Source: Acidovorax sp. 210-6
GTDB taxonomy: Bacteria; Pseudomonadota; Gammaproteobacteria; Burkholderiales; Burkholderiaceae_C
Assembly (NCBI RefSeq): GCF_010020825.1
Contig: NZ_JAACJE010000001.1
Span: forward strand, 1,178,001 to 1,242,000
Reading direction: 5' to 3'
Length of the DNA: 64,000 nucleotides
A program made the translations under genes and the position numbers. Shown here piece after piece: positions 58,402 to 64,000 of the stretch (position 1 is the first letter of the stretch; each line of letters opens with the position of its first letter). The notes beneath the pieces are model-generated. The model did no database searches, was not told where the DNA came from, and saw nothing but the letters and a program-made list of their open reading frames with translations.

Positions 58402-59316
58402 TTGTCTATGTTGCTCTCGCGTGGCCGCGGTCACTGGTGGTTTGCCGTCCTGTTGGGCCTGGCGCTGACGGGCTGTGGAACCCGCATGACCAAGGCGCCG
58501 GTGGAGGACCGGGGCACCGCCGCGGCAGTGCCGGTGCAGCCCGGCGAAGTGGTCCCTGCCAAGCCCATGCCGGGTGCTGAAAATGCAGGCAAGCCGGGTT
58601 ATTACACAGTCAAGCCCGGTGACACACTCATCCGCATCGGGCTGGATACCGGCCAGAGCTGGAAGGACATTGCCCGCTGGAACAATCTGGACAACCCCAA
58701 TCTGATCGAAGTCGGTCAGGTGCTGCGGGTACTGGCGCCGGGCGCGGTGGTGGCGGCTGCCAGCGAGTCTTCGGGGGTGGTGACCCGGCCGGTCACTTCG
58801 TCCACCGTGGCGCCTGCGCCGGTGGCCACCCCGGCCAAGCCTGCGGCGTCGGGTGCGGCGCCTGCACCTGCGACGGCACCTGCGGCCAGCGCCGCTTCTG
58901 CTCCAACGCCGGCTCCGGCGCCAGCGCCCGTGGCTGCTGGGCCTGACGATGACATGGGCTTCATCTGGCCTGCGAGCGGGCAGGTGTTGGCAGGGTTTGA
59001 CGAAGCCCGCAACAAGGGTCTGGACATCGGTGGCAAGGCCGGAGATCCGGTGCTTGCCGCGGCGGATGGGCGGGTGGTGTATTCCGGCGCAGGTTTGCGG
59101 GGTTATGGCAACCTCATCATCCTCAAGCACAACAATACCTATCTGACTGCCTACGCACACAATCAGACCTTGCTGGTCAAAGAAGACCAGAACGTGCGCA
59201 AAGGCCAGAAGATTGCCGAGATGGGCAGCACCGACGCCGATCGTGTGAAGCTGCATTTCGAGATCCGTCGCCAGGGCAAACCGGTGGATCCATCGCGCTT
59301 CCTGCCCTCGCGTTGA
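58402..59316 (+). CDS. nlpD: NlpD-type lipoprotein, amidase activator
   Basis: This 304-residue outer-membrane lipoprotein activates AmiC-type amidases at division. A lipobox (ALTGCG) follows the signal helix. LysM ([20 protein letters not shown], about 66-113) binds peptidoglycan, a Pro/Ala-rich linker follows, and the LytM/M23 domain (about 190-300) ends the protein. The zinc ligands of active M23 enzymes are missing (NKGLDIGG instead of HxGxD; KLHFEIR retains only one His), as expected of an activator. A TTG start at 58402 is favoured because AAGGAG lies six bases upstream; the ATG at 58408 is the alternative. Confidence 0.94.
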   Translation: MSMLLSRGRGHWWFAVLLGLALTGCGTRMTKAPVEDRGTAAAVPVQPGEVVPAKPMPGAENAGKPGYYTVKPGDTLIRIGLDTGQSWKDIARWNNLDNPNLIEVGQVLRVLAPGAVVAAASESSGVVTRPVTSSTVAPAPVATPAKPAASGAAPAPATAPAASAASAPTPAPAPAPVAAGPDDDMGFIWPASGQVLAGFDEARNKGLDIGGKAGDPVLAAADGRVVYSGAGLRGYGNLIILKHNNTYLTAYAHNQTLLVKEDQNVRKGQKIAEMGSTDADRVKLHFEIRRQGKPVDPSRFLPSR

Positions 59317-59324
59317 TCCACTGC

Positions 59325-60353
59325 ATGGAGGCTACCGGCGTTCCCGCCGACCCCAATGAAGCTGCCACGGTGTGGTTGGCTGAGCCCGGCGACGACGAGA
59401 CAGGGGCAGCGGAAGACATCGAGTGGCGCACCATCGATGTGGGCGCCGCTCAGCATGGTCAGCGGCTCGATCGCATGCTGGCCGATGCCGTGGCCGAGTT
59501 CTCACGCAGCTACCTGCAGCAACTGATAGAGCAGGGGGCCGTCAGCCTGCAGGGCAAACCTGTCCTCAAGGCCGCGCACAAGGTCAAGGTCGGCGACCTG
59601 CTGCGCCTGGAGATGCGCCCCACGCTGGAGAGTCAGGCCTTCCGCCCGGAGCCCATGCCACTGCAGGTGGTGTACGAGGATGCGCACCTGCTGGTGATCG
59701 ACAAGCCCTCAGGGCTGGTGGTGCACCCGGCGCCCGGCAACTGGGGCGGCACGTTGCTCAATGGCTTGCTGGCATACGACCCCGCCTGCACCCGTGTTCC
59801 GCGCGCAGGCATCGTCCACCGTCTGGACAAGGACACCAGTGGCCTGATGGTGGTGGCCAAGACGCGGGCCACGATGGATACGCTGGTCGGCATGATTGGA
59901 CGTCGCGAAGTGCAGCGCCAGTACCAGGCCGTGGCCCACCGGCCATGGCGGGGGCGCACGCAGGTGAGCGTCGAATTGCCGATCGGCAGGGATCCGCGCA
60001 ACCGCCTGCGCATGGCGGTGGTGGATTTGGCCCAGCATGCGGGCAAGCCGGCGCGCACGGATGTGGAGTTGCTGGACGGTAACGACCAGGTGTGCTGGGT
60101 ACAATGCACCCTGCACACGGGTCGCACCCACCAGATCAGGGTGCACATGGCCCACCTGGGGCACCCATTGGTGGCCGATGCGCTCTACGGCGGTCATCCC
60201 GCGCTGGGCTTGCAGCGCCAGGCGCTGCATGCGTTTCGTCTGGCGTTCAACCATCCCGTGCTGGGGACTGCGCTGGAGTTTCACGCGCCCCTGCCGCCAG
60301 ATATGCAGCAGGCCCTGGCTGCGGCGGGACTGGGCTACAATCCGCCGAAATGA
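59325..60353 (+). CDS. rluD: 23S rRNA pseudouridine synthase RluD
   Basis: This 342-residue enzyme makes pseudouridines in helix 69 of 23S rRNA. An S4 domain ([20 protein letters not shown]) precedes the RluA/RluD catalytic domain, with the catalytic Asp168 in [16 protein letters not shown]. The ATG at 59325 is preferred; a TTG at 59313 overlapping the nlpD stop is possible. It occupies the place after nlpD where rpoS is found in many gamma- and betaproteobacteria. Confidence 0.93.
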   Translation: MEATGVPADPNEAATVWLAEPGDDETGAAEDIEWRTIDVGAAQHGQRLDRMLADAVAEFSRSYLQQLIEQGAVSLQGKPVLKAAHKVKVGDLLRLEMRPTLESQAFRPEPMPLQVVYEDAHLLVIDKPSGLVVHPAPGNWGGTLLNGLLAYDPACTRVPRAGIVHRLDKDTSGLMVVAKTRATMDTLVGMIGRREVQRQYQAVAHRPWRGRTQVSVELPIGRDPRNRLRMAVVDLAQHAGKPARTDVELLDGNDQVCWVQCTLHTGRTHQIRVHMAHLGHPLVADALYGGHPALGLQRQALHAFRLAFNHPVLGTALEFHAPLPPDMQQALAAAGLGYNPPK

Positions 60354-60463
60354 CCTGGGCGGGCAATTCGCTGATCCGTGCCGGTGTTTTCGTCGCCCAC
60401 AGGCCCTTGCCTGCAATGGCGATGGCGCAGCGACAAGATCGCTGCAGCTCCAGCCCCCCTTGA
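60350..60463 (+). CDS. Possible short ORF (37 codons) between rluD and scpB
   Basis: An ATG overlaps the rluD stop (ATGA) and opens a 37-codon frame, [14 protein letters not shown] and so on, ending in a TGA at 60461-60463 inside a hairpin. There is no recognised domain and no separate Shine-Dalgarno. Two hairpins at its end give it the look of a leader peptide, but it may be chance. Confidence 0.25.
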   Translation: MTWAGNSLIRAGVFVAHRPLPAMAMAQRQDRCSSSPP

Positions 60464-60469
60464 TGGGCT
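60427..60469 (+). other. Tandem hairpins in the scpB leader
   Basis: GCAGCGA (60427-60433) pairs perfectly with TCGCTGC (60439-60445) around CAAGA. AGCCC (60452-60456) then pairs with GGGCT (60465-60469), followed by TCTTCT. The second resembles a weak intrinsic terminator. An upstream TACAAT at 60335-60340 could start the RNA. Confidence 0.4.
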
Positions 60470-60533
60470 TCTTCTGTTGGTATGGCGTTCCAGAGGGAAT
60501 CTGGGGCCCATTTTTTCCCGGAACCGCTGAACC

Positions 60534-61220
60534 ATGAACACGGTGGATGCCAAACGGGTCCTTGAAACTGCATTGATTTGCGCACCGCAGCCCTTGCCCT
60601 TGCGCGAGCTGCGGACGCTGTTCGATGATGCACTGGGCTCCGATACGCTCAAGATGCTGTTGCAGGAGCTTCAGCACGAATGGGCACAGCGAGGCGTGGA
60701 GCTGGTGCAGGTGGCGTCGGGGTGGCGGTTTCAGAGTCGCCCCGAGATGCGGGTGTACCTGGACCGGTTGCATCCAGAGAAGCCTCCGCGCTACTCGCGC
60801 GCCACCCTGGAAACGTTGGCCATCATCGCCTATCGGCAACCCGTGACGCGCGGAGATATCGAAGACATTCGGGGGGTCACCGTCAACAGCCTCATCATCA
60901 AGCAACTGGAAGACCGGGGCTGGGTGGAAGTGATAGGCCACCGCGAAACCGTGGGACGCCCGGCACTGCTGGCGACCACAAGACAGTTCCTGGATGACCT
61001 GGGGCTGTCTTCTTTGGATCAGTTGCCGGCTCTGGAAGAGTCGTCCGTGCAAGAGCGTTTGCTGGCAGGCCTTTCGGAAGACACCGACCCAGCCCAGGCC
61101 TCGTTGCCCGAGCTGGCTGACTCTGCCGACGCTTCCGCGCCGCAAGAGCCGCCAGCTTTGCTGGAGGCGCCCGCCAGTGACGACCCGCCCGCCGACCCAT
61201 TATTGGATTTGAAGCCATGA
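60534..61220 (+). CDS. scpB: Segregation and condensation protein B
   Basis: This 228-residue protein is the ScpB subunit (a kleisin partner) of the SMC-ScpAB condensin. The paired winged helices are visible: [20 protein letters not shown], then [20 protein letters not shown] and [19 protein letters not shown]. An acidic Ala/Pro tail of about 60 residues follows. scpA is not in this window. Its stop overlaps the rluB start (ATGA). Confidence 0.95.
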   Translation: MNTVDAKRVLETALICAPQPLPLRELRTLFDDALGSDTLKMLLQELQHEWAQRGVELVQVASGWRFQSRPEMRVYLDRLHPEKPPRYSRATLETLAIIAYRQPVTRGDIEDIRGVTVNSLIIKQLEDRGWVEVIGHRETVGRPALLATTRQFLDDLGLSSLDQLPALEESSVQERLLAGLSEDTDPAQASLPELADSADASAPQEPPALLEAPASDDPPADPLLDLKP

Positions 61221-62440
61221 ACGACACACCAACCCCTGAGCCCACTGCCACACCTTCGACGGTGGAGCCGGAGGCTTCTACCGAACCGGTGCGGCACCAG
61301 CGTGCGCGCCGCTCCGCAGACCAGGCCGAGCGCGTCGAAGGCTATGCGTTCGCCGATGTGGTGTCGGGGCAGTTCGATGCAGACGAGACCCGAACCGATG
61401 TGCCCTCACCAGCCAAGCGGGTGTTGCAGCCCCAGGTCGAGACGCCCAAGTTGCACAAGGTGCTGGCCCAGGCAGGCCTGGGCTCCCGTCTGGAGATGGA
61501 GCAACTGATCCTGGAAGGCCGTATCTCGGTCAACAACGAGCCTGCGCACATTGGTCAGCGCATCCAGTACGGTGACCAGATCAAGGTCAACGGTAAGCCC
61601 ATCCGCTTTCGGATCGATCCGCCGCCACCGCGTGTGCTGGCGTACCACAAGCCCGTGGGTGAAGTGGTGACCCATGACGACCCGCAAAGCCGTCCCACCG
61701 TCTTTCGCAAGCTGCCCCGGCTGGCGCAGGGCAAGTGGCAGTCCGTTGGACGGCTGGATCTGAATACGGAGGGCTTGCTGCTGTTTACCAATTCGGGGGA
61801 GTTGGCCAACAAGCTCATGCACCCGCGATTTGGGCTGGAGCGCGAATACGCGGTGCGTGTTCTGGGCGCCCTGAGCCAGGACGAAAAGAGCCGCTTGCTG
61901 GAGGGCGTGCAGTTGGATGACGGTGTGGCGGCGTTCGGCTCCATCGAGGAAGGTGGGGGCGAAGGCTCCAATTGCTGGTACCGGGTCACCATCTCAGAGG
62001 GGCGCAATCGCGAGGTGCGTCGCATGTTCGAGGCAGTGGGGCATGCCGTCAGCCGCCTGATCCGCATCCGCTACGGCGCCATGGTGCTGCCGCGGGGGCT
62101 GCAACGCGGTGCCTGGATGGAACTGGATGCACAAGACATCGCCGCACTGATGCGGGCTGCGGGTGCACAGTGGAATCCACCTGCGGCGGGCCGTGAGGGC
62201 ACGCAGCGGCGTGGAAAGCCTGGTCAGGGCAATGGGCGCGCCCAAGCCCCCAGGGGGCGAGCGCCCGCGCCGGGCCGGGTCGCAGGGCCCAAGACACCAG
62301 GGCGGTCGGCAGCGGGTGCTGGGCAGCCTGACCCGCTCAAGACGTCCATCGGGTACATCGGCTCTGACAGTCTGCAGCGCCAGCGAAAGGCCCAGCGCCG
62401 AGCGGGGCCGGGGGGCGGAGGCCGACGTGGCGGACGCTGA
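61217..62440 (+). CDS. rluB: 23S rRNA pseudouridine synthase RluB
   Basis: This 407-residue RsuA-family enzyme makes pseudouridine in 23S rRNA. After an acidic N-terminal extension comes an S4 domain ([20 protein letters not shown]), then the catalytic domain with [20 protein letters not shown] holding the active Asp. The C-terminal about 90 residues are Arg/Gly/Pro-rich and probably bind RNA. It is fused in expression with scpB, a common neighbour. Confidence 0.94.
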   Translation: MNDTPTPEPTATPSTVEPEASTEPVRHQRARRSADQAERVEGYAFADVVSGQFDADETRTDVPSPAKRVLQPQVETPKLHKVLAQAGLGSRLEMEQLILEGRISVNNEPAHIGQRIQYGDQIKVNGKPIRFRIDPPPPRVLAYHKPVGEVVTHDDPQSRPTVFRKLPRLAQGKWQSVGRLDLNTEGLLLFTNSGELANKLMHPRFGLEREYAVRVLGALSQDEKSRLLEGVQLDDGVAAFGSIEEGGGEGSNCWYRVTISEGRNREVRRMFEAVGHAVSRLIRIRYGAMVLPRGLQRGAWMELDAQDIAALMRAAGAQWNPPAAGREGTQRRGKPGQGNGRAQAPRGRAPAPGRVAGPKTPGRSAAGAGQPDPLKTSIGYIGSDSLQRQRKAQRRAGPGGGGRRGGR

Positions 62441-62528
62441 CATCACGGCACCCACGCGCGCAGGTTAAAATCAAAAGCTTTGCCAAGGCGGCAAAAATAA
62501 CCTTCAACCCATTGTCCAGGAACAAAAA

Positions 62529-62954
62529 ATGGCCATCGAACGTACCCTTTCCATCATCAAGCCCGATGCAGTTGCCAAGAATGTCATCGGTCAGATCTAT
62601 GCCCGCTTTGAGGCTGCCGGCCTGAAGGTCATTGCCGCACGCATGCAGCACCTCTCGCGCCTGGAGGCCGAGCAGTTCTATGCTGTGCACAAAGAGCGTC
62701 CCTTCTTCAAGGACCTGGTGGATTTCATGGTTTCCGGTCCCGTCATGATCCAGGTTCTGGAAGGCGAGAACGCCATCCTCAAGAACCGTGAACTGATGGG
62801 TGCCACCGACCCCAAGAAGGCTGCCCCTGGCACCATCCGCGCCGACTTTGCCGACAGCATCGATGCCAACGCAGTGCACGGTTCGGACGCTGCAGAAACC
62901 GCCCAGGTGGAAGTGGCATTCTTCTTTGCCGGCCTGAACGTTTACTCCCGCTGA
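62529..62954 (+). CDS. ndk: Nucleoside diphosphate kinase
   Basis: This 141-residue enzyme passes phosphate between nucleoside di- and triphosphates through phospho-His117 in [32 protein letters not shown] at the start and the family length agree. AGGA lies eight bases before the ATG. It is separated from rluB by 88 bases, so it may have its own promoter (a TAAAAT is seen at 62466). Confidence 0.97.
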   Translation: MAIERTLSIIKPDAVAKNVIGQIYARFEAAGLKVIAARMQHLSRLEAEQFYAVHKERPFFKDLVDFMVSGPVMIQVLEGENAILKNRELMGATDPKKAAPGTIRADFADSIDANAVHGSDAAETAQVEVAFFFAGLNVYSR

Positions 62955-63053
62955 CATGGTTTTTGGCAGGCTGCATATTCCGCAACCCCGGCTCGGCCGT
63001 GTGGCTCCTGGGCCTTGCGGTGTCTTGTGGATCTGCCAACAGGAATCCAGCTC

Positions 63054-64000
63054 ATGACGGTCAATCTGCTGGATTTCGACCTCGATGGGCTCACGGCCTT
63101 CTGTGAGCAGCTCGGGGAGAAGCGTTTTCGCGCAACCCAATTGTTCCGTTGGATTCACCAGCGCGGCGCGCAGGATTTCGACCAGATGAGCGATCTGGCG
63201 AAGTCCTTGCGGGACAAGCTCAAGGGTTGCGCCCAGGTGTTGCCCTTGCCGGTGGTCAGTGAGCACCAATCGGCAGATGGCACCGTCAAATGGCTTTTTG
63301 ATGTGGGTGCGGGCAACGCGGTTGAAGCAGTGTTCATTCCCGAGGACGACCGAGGAACGCTCTGTGTGTCTTCGCAGGCCGGATGCGCGGTGGGATGCCG
63401 TTTCTGCTCCACGGGTCATCAAGGTTTCAGCCGCAACCTGACCACCGGCGAAATCGTTTCGCAGCTGTGGTTTGCCGAGCATGTGCTGCGCAAGCGTTTC
63501 CAGACCCAGGACCGCGTCATCTCCAATGTGGTGATGATGGGTATGGGGGAGCCGTTGCAGAACTATTCGGCCCTGGTTCCCGCGTTGCGTGTCATGCTGG
63601 ACGACCATGGCTACGGTCTTTCCCGTCGTCGCCTGACGGTCTCTACGTCCGGTGTGGTCCCCATGATGGATCGGCTCGCTGCGGATTGTCCGGTGGCCTT
63701 GGCAGTGTCCCTGCATGCGCCCAACGATGCGCTGCGTGATGTGCTGGTGCCGCTCAACCGCAAGTATCCGATCGACGAATTGCTGGACGCCTGCAATCGT
63801 TACCTTGTGCATGCACCCCGGGATTTCATTACCTTCGAGTACTGCATGCTCGATGGCGTCAACGATCAGCCGGAGCACGCGCACCAGTTGGTCGAATTGG
63901 TGCGCAAGCACGCCGGCAAAGGCGTGTGGTGCAAGTTCAATCTGATTCCTTTCAATCCCTTTCCCGCATCTGGGTTGCGGCGATCTGAATCGGCGCAAGT
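63054..64000 (+). CDS. rlmN: Dual-specificity RNA methyltransferase RlmN (partial, runs off the window)
   Basis: This radical-SAM enzyme methylates A2503 of 23S rRNA and A37 of tRNAs. The frame from ATG 63054 begins [20 protein letters not shown] and stays open to the window edge (315 codons; full length would be about 380). The CxxxCxxC cluster motif is Cys111, Cys115 and Cys118 ([20 protein letters not shown]). [13 protein letters not shown] and [15 protein letters not shown] are further family segments. It follows ndk by 99 bases, as in many Proteobacteria. Confidence 0.95.
   Translation, partial: MTVNLLDFDLDGLTAFCEQLGEKRFRATQLFRWIHQRGAQDFDQMSDLAKSLRDKLKGCAQVLPLPVVSEHQSADGTVKWLFDVGAGNAVEAVFIPEDDRGTLCVSSQAGCAVGCRFCSTGHQGFSRNLTTGEIVSQLWFAEHVLRKRFQTQDRVISNVVMMGMGEPLQNYSALVPALRVMLDDHGYGLSRRRLTVSTSGVVPMMDRLAADCPVALAVSLHAPNDALRDVLVPLNRKYPIDELLDACNRYLVHAPRDFITFEYCMLDGVNDQPEHAHQLVELVRKHAGKGVWCKFNLIPFNPFPASGLRRSESAQ

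Noticed and set aside
62337-63998. A 553-codon minus-strand frame at the window end
   Set aside because: It is antisense to ndk and rlmN, both clear on the plus strand. rlmN is open to the edge, which hides it from simple stop-to-stop lists.

Overview
This is a GC-rich (roughly two-thirds G+C) stretch of ordinary chromosome. It most resembles a betaproteobacterium of the Comamonadaceae (Acidovorax-like). That placement rests on the protein types, the dnaG-rpoD and surE-pcm-nlpD arrangements, and a family of short AT-rich palindromic repeats that I associate with this family. I see no tRNA, rRNA, CRISPR array, complete insertion sequence or prophage.

Layout. 0-8 kb: a chemotaxis receptor, a lone GspG-type pseudopilin abutting a GGDEF-EAL protein, a RidA-like protein and the DNA-uptake channel comEC. 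8-12 kb: GC-rich noncoding repeats, a circularly permuted ATP-grasp/alpha-E pair, and a small membrane protein whose end overlaps the remnant of an ECF41-type sigma factor. 12-17.3 kb: a TetR-controlled MacAB/TolC-like efflux operon. 17.4-20.4 kb: bacterioferritin diverging from ahpC-ahpF, with a probable OxyR site between them. 20.4-26.4 kb: a second TetR gene and a YbhGFSR-like ABC exporter with fused ATPases. 26.5-33.7 kb: a czcI-C-X-B-A-type heavy-metal RND efflux cluster with two small accessory periplasmic proteins. 34-40.6 kb: ppsR diverging from ppsA, a two-subunit sodium/solute symporter, an FKBP isomerase and an HxlR-like regulator. 40.8-45.4 kb: dnaG-rpoD. 45.4-48.2 kb: a PotD-like periplasmic binding protein coupled to a membrane diguanylate cyclase. 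48.2-56.7 kb: an acyl-CoA synthetase, a Na/Pi transporter, gamma-glutamyltransferase, a soluble diguanylate cyclase and a quinone oxidoreductase. 56.8-64 kb: surE-pcm-nlpD-rluD, then scpB-rluB, ndk and the start of rlmN.

Themes. Three proteins make or break cyclic di-GMP. The one at 45.4-48.2 kb looks like a ligand-binding-protein/cyclase signalling pair of the Vibrio NspS-MbaA kind, with no transporter beside it, and is the best candidate for a little-described system. Stress export and detoxification dominate the middle: two drug-type exporters, a metal exporter, and peroxide and iron defence. ppsR/ppsA and the symporter suggest growth on small organic acids.

Two dispersed repeat families deserve attention. 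About nine AT-rich palindromic copies occur, one read in frame inside comEC and one supplying the end of a TetR protein. A GC-rich hairpin repeat has three copies near 8.4, 8.6 and 55.6 kb.
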